A stretch of DNA of 64,000 nt from contig NZ_FNEG01000003.1 in assembly GCF_900100075.1 (NCBI RefSeq), positions 186,001 to 250,000 of the forward strand, read 5' to 3'. The notes beneath the pieces are model-generated. The model saw only the letters and a program-made list of their open reading frames with translations, ran no database searches and was not told the origin of the DNA. A program made the position numbers and the translations under genes. Every line of letters starts with the position of its first letter. The first letter of the stretch is position 1. Below, piece after piece: positions 25,707-34,482 of the stretch. The DNA is from Chryseobacterium jejuense. GTDB taxonomy: Bacteria > Bacteroidota > Bacteroidia > Flavobacteriales > Weeksellaceae.

Positions 25707-26513
25707 TTAATCATTCTTCTTCGTAGCCACTACAGAGTAAACCATAGGGATTTTGTCTTCCAAATGGGCTATCCTATATTTTTTGGGTTCAAATTCAACG
25801 ATTCCGTTGAAACAGTTGTAAGGAGAATAATCAAATTCATCAAGACTGTTGATTTCTAGTCCGTTTTTGATCAGGCTGTTCATTACTTCACTTAATCCAT
25901 GGTTCCATGTTACAGTAGATTCAGTTATATCTGCATTTCTATCAGCGTAGGTTCCGCTTACAGTTTCTACGATGGCTTCTGAATTAAAATATCTGTAACC
26001 TACTGATTCAAAGTTATCATCAAACATCCAAACTACAGGGTGGAATTCAACAAATACAAATTTCCCGTTAGGTTTTAAAAAGTGGGTAATGACTTTAGCC
26101 CATTTATCAAGATCCGGTAACCAGCCAATAGTTCCATAGCTGGTAAAAACAATATCAAACTGTTTATCCAGATGATTAGGAAGATCATAAACGTCACTGC
26201 AGATAAATTGAGCATTTGAATTCGTCTCACGTGCCAATTGCTGAGCGCTTTCAATGGCTTTATCAGATAAATCAATTCCTGTTACTTCAGCTCCAAGTCT
26301 GCTTAGAGAAATGGTATCCTGCCCAAAATGGCATTGTAAATGTAAAACAGATTTTCCTTTTAAATCTCCTAATAGATTCAGTTCAATATCGTTTAAGGAA
26401 CTTTTTCCATTCAAAAATCCATCCACATCATAAAATTCTGAATTGATATGAGATTCGGTTCTGTTATTCCAGGAGTTTCTGTTAATTTCTAGATAGTTAT
26501 TTTCGGGTTTCAT
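25707..26513 (-). CDS. Class I SAM-dependent methyltransferase
   Basis: 268-residue cytosolic methyltransferase. SAM motif I is SVLHLQCHFGQDTISLSR, followed by GAEVTGIDLSDKAIE (acidic loop), FICSDVYDLP and DIVFTSYGTIGWLPDLDKWA (motif IV region), in the Methyltransf_11/25 style. The substrate is not readable; the acceptor is probably a small molecule. It is 55 bp after the Ada-like gene on the same strand, so it may belong to that group. Confidence 0.88.
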   Translation of the reverse strand: MKPENNYLEINRNSWNNRTESHINSEFYDVDGFLNGKSSLNDIELNLLGDLKGKSVLHLQCHFGQDTISLSRLGAEVTGIDLSDKAIESAQQLARETNSNAQFICSDVYDLPNHLDKQFDIVFTSYGTIGWLPDLDKWAKVITHFLKPNGKFVFVEFHPVVWMFDDNFESVGYRYFNSEAIVETVSGTYADRNADITESTVTWNHGLSEVMNSLIKNGLEINSLDEFDYSPYNCFNGIVEFEPKKYRIAHLEDKIPMVYSVVATKKND

Positions 26514-26568
26514 TTTGTAATTAGTTTTTAATGAATATGAAAGTTACTAATTTACATAAAATTTATCT

Positions 26569-26826
26569 TTATTTTAAATGTTGAGTTTGTTGCAACTTCC
26601 ACTGTTGATATTCTTCTCTCATGCAATGACCACATGGACGATATCCATTTTGTAAAGCTTCAAATTTATCGGTAAAGAAAACCCTGTTTCCTTTTTTCAT
26701 TCTTTTTCCTGATCTACAGCTAAGTAATCCAAATATTTTCAGGTTTTTATTTCCACCCAGATGGATTTCCTGCTTTCGTATTTTACTTCTTAGTTCTGAA
26801 TCTGAAAGTTGTGAGTGTAGTAGCAT
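26569..26826 (-). CDS. Stand-alone Ada-like metal-binding protein
   Basis: 85-residue protein resembling the zinc-binding N-terminal domain of the Ada alkylation-repair protein: IFGLLSC, then GNRVFFTDKFEALQNGYRPCGHC. Only three of the four zinc cysteines are present (Cys37, Cys65, Cys68). In my alignment the residue matching the methyl-accepting Cys38 of E. coli Ada is missing, so phosphotriester repair by itself is unlikely. It lies downstream of the 2OG oxygenase on the same strand, with a 164-bp gap. Confidence 0.8.
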   Translation of the reverse strand: MLLHSQLSDSELRSKIRKQEIHLGGNKNLKIFGLLSCRSGKRMKKGNRVFFTDKFEALQNGYRPCGHCMREEYQQWKLQQTQHLK

Positions 26827-26840
26827 GTTTTTATTGTAGT

Positions 26841-26980
26841 AAGGAAGCTGGAGGCTGGAAGGGGGAAGTTCCTGAAGCCTGGAGTTTAAATGTTGTTGTA
26901 TTGTAATTAATTGAATTGAATGGGGGTATGGATTTTATGTCTACCATTAACTTCCATCCTCCCGCTTCCATCTTCCATCT
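26841..26980. repeat. Purine/pyrimidine imperfect inverted repeat
   Basis: GGAAGCTGGAGGCTGGAAGG near 26843 faces CTTCCATCCTCCCGCTTCC near 26951. It is an intergenic palindromic element of unknown role between two minus-strand genes. Confidence 0.45.
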
Positions 26981-26990
26981 TTTACTCCAA

Positions 26991-27704
26991 TCAACTCTCT
27001 GCATCATGGAAAATAATTCCCAAGGCATAACGTTTTCCTGTTTTTACTTCACTTACGCCATGTTTCATGTTGATCCTGTAATATCCTTTTGTTCCTTTTT
27101 CGGGTTTAAAATTGGTGGTAAATATAAGAATGTCTCCTTTTTTAGGTTTTAAAACGATGGCTTTGGATTGGGCTCTTGGCACTTGTTGAGTAAGGACAAA
27201 TTCACCACCTGTAAAATCCTGCTCAGGTTCACTCAGCATCAATACAATCTGAATAGGGAAATAAAGATCACCATATAAATCCTGATGCAAAGTATTGAAA
27301 CCACCTTCTCCATATTTCAAAATCAGGACAGTAGCTTTTAGCTGATTGTTGGAGTGACATTGCTTCAAAAATTTCTGATGTTCTAAAGGAAACGATGTGT
27401 CAATATTTAAAGCTTTAAACCATGTATTGGCAATTGGGGCAAGATGTGGATAAATATGGGTTCTTAGGTTCTGAAGTAATTCCGGTAGCGGATAATTGAA
27501 ATATTTATATTCACCCAAACCGAAACGATGTCGAGCCATGACAACGGTTTTACGATAGAGTTCAGATTGATTGTAATCAGAACTTAGCGTATCACATTCG
27601 TCATTTGATAATAGATTGGGAAGAACGGCATATCCGTTCTGATGCATAGATTCCGTAATAGACTGCCAATCTGTATTTTCAATTCTTTGGAGTAGATCTG
27701 TCAT
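26991..27704 (-). CDS. 2OG-Fe(II) oxygenase of the Oxygenase-NA type
   Basis: 237-residue protein matching the family described in Pfam as an oxygenase acting on damaged nucleic acid (DUF2086/Oxygenase-NA). Iron ligands are His140 and Asp142 (HQDLYGD) and His215 (KHGVS), with Arg225 as the 2OG contact; also VVMARHRFGLGEYKYF, TGGEFVLTQQVPRAQS and the C-terminal LGIIFHDAES. The ATG at 27704 was chosen over an in-frame ATG at 27725 because MTDLLQRIENTDW matches the family start. It is followed by the Ada-like gene. Confidence 0.88.
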   Translation of the reverse strand: MTDLLQRIENTDWQSITESMHQNGYAVLPNLLSNDECDTLSSDYNQSELYRKTVVMARHRFGLGEYKYFNYPLPELLQNLRTHIYPHLAPIANTWFKALNIDTSFPLEHQKFLKQCHSNNQLKATVLILKYGEGGFNTLHQDLYGDLYFPIQIVLMLSEPEQDFTGGEFVLTQQVPRAQSKAIVLKPKKGDILIFTTNFKPEKGTKGYYRINMKHGVSEVKTGKRYALGIIFHDAES

Positions 27705-27866
27705 TGTTTTGCTTTTGTTGAGCAAAGGTCTGAAGTTGTAAGGATGTATAAAATCCGAAACGTGCGGTATGTAGGCTTTTGTAGAATATTCTTAAATCTG
27801 GTTACCAACCTTCTGGACTATCTTTATAACTTAAATCTGGATGGTGATTATAGTCCTGTTTAAAGA

Positions 27867-27874
27867 TACTTTTG
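27867..27874 (+). promoter_or_regulatory. -7 element of the GNAT gene
   Basis: TACTTTTG matches TAnnTTTG, 26 bp before the ATG at 27901. Confidence 0.55.
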
Positions 27875-27900
27875 CAGTGTTAATTAAAATCAATATAACA

Positions 27901-28347
27901 ATGAATTACACAATTAAAAAAGCGAGTCTTGAGGATCTTAATGAAACTGCAGAATTATTTAATCTTTACCGTGTTTTTTACAGACAGGAATCTGATGTAG
28001 AAAAAGGAAAAGCGTTTCTTAAAGAAAGATTCCTGAACAGTGAGTCTGATATTTTCCTAGCCTATGTTGATGGTAAAGCCGCAGGATTTGTACAGCTTTA
28101 CAAACTATTCCATTATACTAAATTACAAAAACAATGGCTGCTGAGCGACTTATTTGTACACCCTGACTATAGAGGGAAAGGACTTTCTGTAGGGTTAATA
28201 GACCGCAGTAAGCAATGGTGTGAGGAAACAGGAGCTTGCGGACTGATGCTTGAAACGGAGAAAACAAATGAAATTGGAAACACACTATATCCTCGTTGTG
28301 GATTTGAATATGATGGATTACACAATTACTACCACTGGTGGAAATAA
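27901..28347 (+). CDS. GNAT-family N-acetyltransferase
   Basis: 148-residue acetyl-CoA-dependent acetyltransferase. The acetyl-CoA loop is in LLSDLFVHPDYRGKGLSVGLID (R-G-x-G), followed by LETEKTNEIGNTLYPRCGFEYDGLHNYYHW, typical of the GNAT fold. The frame is open to 27841, but the -7 element at 27867-27874 makes the ATG at 27901 the likely start. The acceptor is unknown. It diverges from the oxygenase gene. Confidence 0.9.
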   Translation: MNYTIKKASLEDLNETAELFNLYRVFYRQESDVEKGKAFLKERFLNSESDIFLAYVDGKAAGFVQLYKLFHYTKLQKQWLLSDLFVHPDYRGKGLSVGLIDRSKQWCEETGACGLMLETEKTNEIGNTLYPRCGFEYDGLHNYYHWWK

Positions 28348-28629
28348 ACAAAAAATGAAAGTTGATATGGGATACTTATTCCCTCTGGCATTAGTTATTT
28401 ATACGTAATAATGAGTAGTATTACTTCTACAATTGCTGATATTTAATTCTACAGCTATTCTTTTATGGGTAGGGCACATAGTCCTATTTTTGTACAACTC
28501 TTATAGATCAAGGGTAGGACAGTTGATTCTATAGAGTTTATGCAAATTATCTCCGCCTTATTTCTACTTTTTCCCCAGGTTTTATGATTAGTACCACAAA
28601 ACTGCTTTTGGCGGGGATTTTTTGCTACA
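28348..28629. other. Gene-free stretch after the GNAT gene
   Basis: No supported ORF. Two similar segments (GGGTAGGGCACATAGTCCT near 28468 and GGGTAGGACAGTTGATTCT near 28512) form a loose direct repeat. No gene remnant was recognised. Confidence 0.4.
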
Positions 28630-28664
28630 AAAAAAGAGAACTGCAAAAGCAGTTCTCTTTTTAT
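28630..28664 (-). terminator. Terminator of the 28686 gene
   Basis: Perfect stem AGAGAACTGC / GCAGTTCTCT (28635-28644 / 28649-28658) flanked by A and T runs; it works in both directions. Confidence 0.85.
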
Positions 28665-28685
28665 ATTGTTAGAATATATGTTTTC

Positions 28686-29267
28686 TTATTGAGCCAGTTG
28701 CGCATAAGGTGCTAACTTATTGTCGTCGCTCATCGTGGTTCCAAGGAATTCTCTTTTTTGGTCTGCTTTCATTCTGCCTGCAGCATCGTTAGCATTGAAA
28801 TAGGCCTCGGTAAGCTTCGTTGCGATGTCAGCAGGTTTGAATTCAAATTTAGTATCTCCTTCTACTCCTAAGTATCCATTTTTTCTGGTAAGGTTAGAAA
28901 TATAGTTGCTATAATTGATGAATGTATTTCTAAGGTATTGAGTATGGTATTCCATACATTTTTTAGCTTTCTTGGAAGAGTTGTTCATAATACAGTTTTT
29001 CATATTATTTCTGTATAAAAACCATTCGGATTCTAAGATGCCATATTCTTTTCCCAGTGCAGTTTTTCCGTTGATAACGATATTATTGTCGCCTTCTTTT
29101 GTAGCAATGGCCTGAAGATGTTGAATGACTAATGGAACTGTAGCTTCAATTTTAGATTTAGTATCCTTTAAGATGCTAAGATCAGCAGCTGGAGATTTTT
29201 TCTTTTGTGCTGTAGTAACATTAAAAATAAGCAGCAGTAGTACAATCAATAAATTATATCTTTTCAT
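28686..29267 (-). CDS. Secreted protein of unknown function
   Basis: 193-residue protein with a signal peptide ending in TTAQ. The mature part is mostly predicted helix, with two cysteines near the middle (MKNCIMNN and AKKCMEYH, about 22 residues apart) that may pair. Segments such as NGKTALGKEYGILESEWFLYRNN suggest an all-helical periplasmic protein. I do not recognise a family. Monocistronic, with its own terminator. Confidence 0.75.
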   Translation of the reverse strand: MKRYNLLIVLLLLIFNVTTAQKKKSPAADLSILKDTKSKIEATVPLVIQHLQAIATKEGDNNIVINGKTALGKEYGILESEWFLYRNNMKNCIMNNSSKKAKKCMEYHTQYLRNTFINYSNYISNLTRKNGYLGVEGDTKFEFKPADIATKLTEAYFNANDAAGRMKADQKREFLGTTMSDDNKLAPYAQLAQ

Positions 29268-29732
29268 GAGAAATTTTTAAGGCACTAAAATAAATATAAT
29301 TTCCCGGTTTTAACAAATTCATTTTAATTTTATTTAATAAAATTTAACAAATCTACAATGTAAAGTGTTCATCTTTGTATAAATGATGGTTTTGAACTGT
29401 TTGTTGTGGTGATTTTTTTATAAAATTTCTTAATAATACATAAAATTCATGTGTATATCGGATGTTCATATTTAAATTACCAAATTGGAGGATACAGGAT
29501 CTTGCCTTTAAAACTGATGAGATTTCAACCCTTCAGTTGAAGATTTATAAAGAATTTTGCATTATTTAAAGTGAGATATTAATCTTTTAGAAATTTTAGA
29601 TTGACTGAATATTCTAGAGAATCATACCTTTTCTTTATCTTGAGTAAGATCAATTCTCATAATTCCTAATAAAAATCAGGTTTTCAAGTGAAATAAAGTT
29701 CTCTCTCTGTTTAGAATTATTACAAATAAAGT
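29268..29732. other. Gene-free region between divergent genes
   Basis: AT-rich divergent intergenic region; it must hold the promoters of the 29267 gene (minus) and of the PepSY gene (plus). No ORF, repeat or riboswitch was recognised. Confidence 0.5.
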
Positions 29733-29740
29733 TATATTTG
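29733..29740 (+). promoter_or_regulatory. -7 element of the PepSY operon
   Basis: TATATTTG matches TAnnTTTG, 38 bp before the ATG at 29779. No clear -33 TTG. A Fur-type site could be expected for an iron locus, but I could not define one. Confidence 0.5.
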
Positions 29741-29778
29741 CATTTCATTTATTTTTAATAAGACTAAATAAGGGTAAT

Positions 29779-30987
29779 ATGCAAGAGACTGGTAGAAAGA
29801 AATCCAAAGGTATCTTCAAAAAATATATTCTGAAAGCTCATTTGTGGCTAGGCCTGCTTTCCGGTATTATTGTTTTAATTGTTTCTTTATCAGGTGCATT
29901 TTTTGTTTTTAATGAAGATATTACTGCTGCATTGCGTAAAGAAGACATCTTTCATGGGGAGAAAGATATTCAGCATAAAAAACCAATCCCTTTACATGAG
30001 TTAAAAGATCTGGTTAATGCCCAACTGAAAAATGAAATCGTAAAAACAGATGAAGTAACCATTCCTATTGATCCTGCCCGTTCTTACCAATTTGGACTGA
30101 TTAAAGGTAATCCTGATGGCTGGCATCACTTCAATAGCATTATTATCTATAAAAACGTGTATGTAAACCAATATACCGGAAAAGTACTTGCCATATATGA
30201 TGTAAAAAATAATCCTTTCTTTATCTGTATGGCTCTGCATCGTTCTTTGCTGCTGAGCGATAAAGTGGGTGGTACTATTGTAGGTGTAGCTACAATTATT
30301 TTCGTAGTCATGCTGGTTACCGGAATTGTCTTATGGTGGCCAAAGAATAAAAAGATGCGTAAACAACGCTTATGGTTCCAATGGGAGAAGGTAAAAGGCT
30401 GGAGACGTAAGAACTATGATGTACACAATATCCTTGGGTTTTATGCCTCTTTTCTTGCTTTCATTGTAGCGATTACCGGAATTATGTATTCGTTCCGTAT
30501 TACCCAAATGTGGGTTTATGTAGTACTTAATGGCTTCTCTTCAGCGACAACGGATTTCAGTAAGTATAAAACAACAGCTCCGGAATCTGCGGAATCTGTA
30601 ACAACCATAGACCGTATTGTTGAACAGGTAAAAATTCATTATCCGGAAGCTTATTCCTTTGGGGTTGATCTGGAAGACCATGCCCAAGCAGACCATAAAC
30701 ATGAGAATTTAAGCATTTGGATTAAAGAAAAAGAATTTACTTATGCTGAATCTTCGATGATGATTTTTGATGAACATTCAGGAAAGCTGCTGTTTAATCA
30801 TCCACACGAAAACAAGCCTATGGCTGAAAGAGCTACGGATGCTACCTATGATTTGCATGTGGGTGCGTTCTTCGGAATGCCCGGAAAAATATTGGCATTT
30901 ATCATGAGTTTGTTCTGTGCCTCATTGCCGGTAACCGGATTTATGATCTGGTGGGGCCGAAAAAATAAAAAGAAAACAACAACCTAA
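29779..30987 (+). CDS. PepSY-associated TM protein (XusC-like)
   Basis: 402-residue inner-membrane protein of the PepSY_TM family, whose members act in uptake or reduction of ferric siderophores. Four or so TM segments: LKAHLWLGLLSGIIVLIVSLSGAFF near the start, a second around GGTIVGVATIIFVVMLVTGIVLWWP, then ILGFYASFLAFIVAITGIMY and a C-terminal pair. Conserved histidines are in HLWLG, ALHRSLL, VHNILG and DLHVGAFFG. It is 11 bp upstream of an outer-membrane barrel gene and lies opposite a DUF4374/TonB-receptor pair, together matching XusABC components. Confidence 0.88.
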   Translation: MQETGRKKSKGIFKKYILKAHLWLGLLSGIIVLIVSLSGAFFVFNEDITAALRKEDIFHGEKDIQHKKPIPLHELKDLVNAQLKNEIVKTDEVTIPIDPARSYQFGLIKGNPDGWHHFNSIIIYKNVYVNQYTGKVLAIYDVKNNPFFICMALHRSLLLSDKVGGTIVGVATIIFVVMLVTGIVLWWPKNKKMRKQRLWFQWEKVKGWRRKNYDVHNILGFYASFLAFIVAITGIMYSFRITQMWVYVVLNGFSSATTDFSKYKTTAPESAESVTTIDRIVEQVKIHYPEAYSFGVDLEDHAQADHKHENLSIWIKEKEFTYAESSMMIFDEHSGKLLFNHPHENKPMAERATDATYDLHVGAFFGMPGKILAFIMSLFCASLPVTGFMIWWGRKNKKKTTT

Positions 30988-30998
30988 ACCCATTATTC

Positions 30999-33122
30999 AT
31001 GAAGAAACACTATATATGGCTACCTTTAATGGCGAGCCTGAATGCTTACGGGCAAACGGAAAGCCAGAACGATTCTTTGCAGACAGATAAAGTTTCTGAG
31101 ATTAGCGGCATCGTAGTAAAGGGCAACAAAGCGGTTTTTCAGCAGAAAGCTGATAAAATGATTTTTAATGTAGAAAACAGTGTATTATCTGATGGTACTA
31201 CGGTGTTGGAAGTATTGGGCAAAACACCTGGGGTAGTAGTCTCTCAGGATGGCGAGCTGTCGTTACGTGGAAAGAAAGGTGTAAGTGTAATGATTAACGG
31301 TAAGCTCAGTTCCCTGTCCGCTAAGGAATTGGCCAATCTGTTACGTTCTACCAACTCTACTTTGGTAAAGAATATTGAAATTATTGCCAATCCTTCTTCC
31401 AAATACGATGCTGCCGGAAATGCCGGGATCATTAATATTGTTCTTAAAAAGAGTTCATTGGAGGGACTTAGCGGGAATTATTATGTGAACGGCGGAAGAG
31501 GTCGTAAGAATAGAGTTAATACCGGATTGAGTTTGAATTACACCCATAAGAAACTGTCTCTGCATGGAGATTACAGTTATACTTTCCGCGGTGAGGAAGA
31601 AAGAAAGGATTTCAGTCAGGTTTTTTTTGATGAAAAACAGCCTCAGCTGATGACTCGCAGAACAGATCAGAATTCAATAACTAATGAGCCTTTAACTTCC
31701 AATAACTTTAAAGTAGGAGCAGATTATGCTTTCAGTGATAAAACATCCATTGGTGCTTTATTCGATGCTAAAATAGGGCGATATGAAGATTTTTCGAAGG
31801 GTGAAAACAGAATATTTCAGCCTGTAGATAATTTGTTTGCCCATGTGCTTTCAGATAACAAAAGCAAAGAAAACTGGTATGATTATACCTATAACCTAAA
31901 GGGAACACACATTTTCAATGATAAGGATTATAAGGTAGATGTGGATCTGGAATATGAAACTTCACGTTTTACTTCCCATCAGCATCAGCTTTCGGATGTG
32001 TTAGTGAATCAAGGGACAGAGAAATTTAATAATAGGAGAGGGAGTATTGCTTCCCGCCTGAAAGTCTTCAATGCTAAAGTAGATTTCACACTTCCATTTA
32101 GCGAAAAACATAGTCTGGAAACAGGATTGAAGTCTACGATAAAATCTAATAATAACCCTTCTGAATATTTTATACAGCAGGGAAAAGAGTGGATTAATGA
32201 CGATAAGGCAAGTAATGAATATGTATACAAAGAGCAGATTCATGCATTATATGCCAACTATAAGCTAAATCTTACGAAATGGACTTTCCAACTGGGATTG
32301 AGAACAGAAATGACCCATACAGACATCAACCAGAAAACATCTCAGGAGCAGCGAAAAAGAGAGTATACGAATCTGTTTCCGAGTGCCTCAATCAAATATC
32401 AGGTGAACGATCAGCATGGATTTTATGCTTCATACAGTAAAAGGATCAACAGACCAAGTCACTTCGATTTGAACCCATTCCGTTTTTACGACGACCCGTT
32501 CAATTACTGGCAAGGAAATCCGAATCTGAACCCAGAGTTTACCCATGCTACAGAATTAGGATATACCTGGGGAAAATACATCATAGCATCAGCTTATTTT
32601 AGTGTAACTAACGATGTAATGACAGAAGTTTACAATTATCAGCCGGACACAGGGATTCTTGTAAAAACTCAGGATAATCTGAACAAATCATATGTATACG
32701 GAGCCAATATAACGGCTACTACAAAGCTTTTCAATTGGTGGTCACTTACATCTATGTTCAATATTTTCAACAATGAGTATAAAGGGAATTATCAAAATTA
32801 CTCGGTAAACAGTTCACAGCTGGCCTTTACGCTCAATGCCCAAAACAGTTTCAATATTGCAAAAGGTATGAAAGCCGAGATTAATGGACAGTATTTCTCA
32901 AAATCAAATATTGGACTGTTTATCCGTGATGCTTACTTTGATCTGACATTGGGGGTTTCGAAGACATTATTGAAGGATAAAGCAACTGTAAAATTAGCGG
33001 TAACGGATTTATTAAAAACAAATAATTACCGTGTAACAGGAGACAATTTCAGTTCTACTATCCGACAGAAATATAATCTGGACAGCCGTGTGATAACATT
33101 GTCATTCAATTACAAGCTTTAG
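30999..33122 (+). CDS. Outer-membrane beta-barrel / TonB-dependent receptor-like protein
   Basis: 707-residue outer-membrane protein. The signal peptide ends AYGQ. A plug-like domain follows (IVVKGNKAVFQQKADKMIF, VLEVLGKTPGVVVSQDGEL, VSVMINGK, then NAGIINIVLKK), with no N-terminal carboxypeptidase-regulatory domain. The rest is barrel, with aromatic strand ends (FYASYSKRINRPS, GNPNLNPEF) and VITLSFNYKL at the C-terminus. It matches the OMP_b-brl_3 family. Co-transcribed with the PepSY gene (11 bp), so probably a ferric-siderophore or heme porin. Confidence 0.88.
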   Translation: MKKHYIWLPLMASLNAYGQTESQNDSLQTDKVSEISGIVVKGNKAVFQQKADKMIFNVENSVLSDGTTVLEVLGKTPGVVVSQDGELSLRGKKGVSVMINGKLSSLSAKELANLLRSTNSTLVKNIEIIANPSSKYDAAGNAGIINIVLKKSSLEGLSGNYYVNGGRGRKNRVNTGLSLNYTHKKLSLHGDYSYTFRGEEERKDFSQVFFDEKQPQLMTRRTDQNSITNEPLTSNNFKVGADYAFSDKTSIGALFDAKIGRYEDFSKGENRIFQPVDNLFAHVLSDNKSKENWYDYTYNLKGTHIFNDKDYKVDVDLEYETSRFTSHQHQLSDVLVNQGTEKFNNRRGSIASRLKVFNAKVDFTLPFSEKHSLETGLKSTIKSNNNPSEYFIQQGKEWINDDKASNEYVYKEQIHALYANYKLNLTKWTFQLGLRTEMTHTDINQKTSQEQRKREYTNLFPSASIKYQVNDQHGFYASYSKRINRPSHFDLNPFRFYDDPFNYWQGNPNLNPEFTHATELGYTWGKYIIASAYFSVTNDVMTEVYNYQPDTGILVKTQDNLNKSYVYGANITATTKLFNWWSLTSMFNIFNNEYKGNYQNYSVNSSQLAFTLNAQNSFNIAKGMKAEINGQYFSKSNIGLFIRDAYFDLTLGVSKTLLKDKATVKLAVTDLLKTNNYRVTGDNFSSTIRQKYNLDSRVITLSFNYKL

Positions 33123-33130
33123 AATATGAT

Positions 33131-33159
33131 CCTTGTCAAGGTTAGAAACCTTGTCAAGG
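33131..33159. repeat. Double palindrome CCTTGTCAAGG
   Basis: Two exact copies of the near-palindrome CCTTGTCAAGG (33131-33141 and 33149-33159) separated by TTAGAAA, just after the barrel gene and before its terminator. Confidence 0.7.
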
Positions 33160-33190
33160 ATAAACTTAATCGTGACAATCTAACCAGAAA

Positions 33191-33230
33191 TAAAAAACTG
33201 TTCTCAAAATAATTGAGAACAGTTTTTTAT
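33191..33230. terminator. Bidirectional terminator between convergent iron operons
   Basis: Perfect 12-bp stem AACTGTTCTCAA / TTGAGAACAGTT (33196-33207 / 33213-33224) with A and T runs on either side. Confidence 0.88.
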
Positions 33231-33273
33231 TAAGTAAATATCCTATATTTTCTACGAAATTGAAAGACTCTGC

Positions 33274-34476
33274 TTAGTCATAGAGTTTATCAAATCTTGC
33301 AAAACCTGAGATATTATCCGGAAGCTTCATTCCTCTAGTTATTTTATCAGTTTGCAGATCATAGATCCATACATAGTTTCCTCCTTTACTAGCATTTACA
33401 GCAATGTATAATTTTTTATTCTGAACAAATACGGCTTGTTCATAAGGTTCATCTCCGGGCAGTTCATCCAATACTCTAACCAATTGTTTGGTTTGGATAT
33501 CTACAATAGCATAACGGCCATTATAAGTGTTACCCAAAGCCGGATCACGGTATAGAATTACCATCTTATTATTACCAATATAATCGATCATTGTTTCCAA
33601 TGTTTTACCTCCTACAAGATCTGTAAGATTGATCTGATAAGTCGCATCAGGTGAAGTAGCTCCTTTAAGCGTTCTGAAAAGCTGAATTTTACTTGTTCCA
33701 GCTCCTATACGTGGGAAACATGCATAATAAAAGGCTTCATTATCTTTTCTGAAAGCGGTTTTAAAATAAGGTGAACCATTAGCTACGCCAGAGCTTCGGT
33801 TGTCACCTACTGAATGTTTTACTTTGAAGGTGTTATAATCGATTACGGCAAAGTTGTAATATTCAGGAGTTATCCATTTTCCATTACGGTAGCTATACTG
33901 CAGATAGATTTGTCCGTCCATATAGGTCATAGAGCCTAGTGTATAGAAGTTATAGGCATCCGGAAAAGGTTGGAATCCTTCAATCTCACCTTGGCGGATA
34001 ATACTAAGGTCTGAGGCATTGAAAACTGTATAACGGATATGCTGACCATCACCGGTTTCTCCAACCAATACCAAAGTATTATCATCTACCCATACATAGC
34101 TGGAAATATCGCTGATATAGGTATAAGGAACTTCTTTTGCCGTAGTCAGCCTATCTTGTGTATATTTAAACTTTTTGAAGACTCCCTGATCGGTTTTGTA
34201 GTTGTAAATAAAACCATTTTTTACAATGTAGGAATAGGTTCCCTTAGAATTAATCTCATCACCTTCTTTGGTAATATCCATGGCACCTTGGGTAAGGTCA
34301 TTGGTAGCCGTCATATAGTGTACGGTATTAGGCCAGCTTCCTAAAGCGGAAAGAAGGAAATATTTATAGTCTTTTTCACCGCTTCCGGAACTTCCGGCAT
34401 CTGGTTCACGTTCACAACCAATGATGGTTAAACATGTAAGTAATAAAAGTATACTGTTTCTGAAATATTGTGTCAT
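33274..34476 (-). CDS. DUF4374 lipoprotein (XusB-like siderophore binder)
   Basis: 400-residue lipoprotein; lipobox LTIIGC (Cys21) followed by a Ser/Gly linker. The body is beta-propeller-like, with blades such as YIVKNGFIYNYKTDQG, WVDDNTLVLVGETGDG, SMTYMDGQIYLQYSY and KKLYIAVNASKGGNYVWIYDL, as in DUF4374. In Bacteroides the DUF4374 lipoprotein XusB binds ferric enterobactin at the surface. It is 6 bp after the TonB-receptor gene, the XusA-XusB order. Confidence 0.88.
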   Translation of the reverse strand: MTQYFRNSILLLLTCLTIIGCEREPDAGSSGSGEKDYKYFLLSALGSWPNTVHYMTATNDLTQGAMDITKEGDEINSKGTYSYIVKNGFIYNYKTDQGVFKKFKYTQDRLTTAKEVPYTYISDISSYVWVDDNTLVLVGETGDGQHIRYTVFNASDLSIIRQGEIEGFQPFPDAYNFYTLGSMTYMDGQIYLQYSYRNGKWITPEYYNFAVIDYNTFKVKHSVGDNRSSGVANGSPYFKTAFRKDNEAFYYACFPRIGAGTSKIQLFRTLKGATSPDATYQINLTDLVGGKTLETMIDYIGNNKMVILYRDPALGNTYNGRYAIVDIQTKQLVRVLDELPGDEPYEQAVFVQNKKLYIAVNASKGGNYVWIYDLQTDKITRGMKLPDNISGFARFDKLYD

Positions 34477-34482
34477 GGTCTT

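Noticed and set aside
28455-28646. 63-codon minus-strand frame before the 28686 gene
   Set aside because: It ends in the terminator hairpin and has no signal, domain or plausible start.
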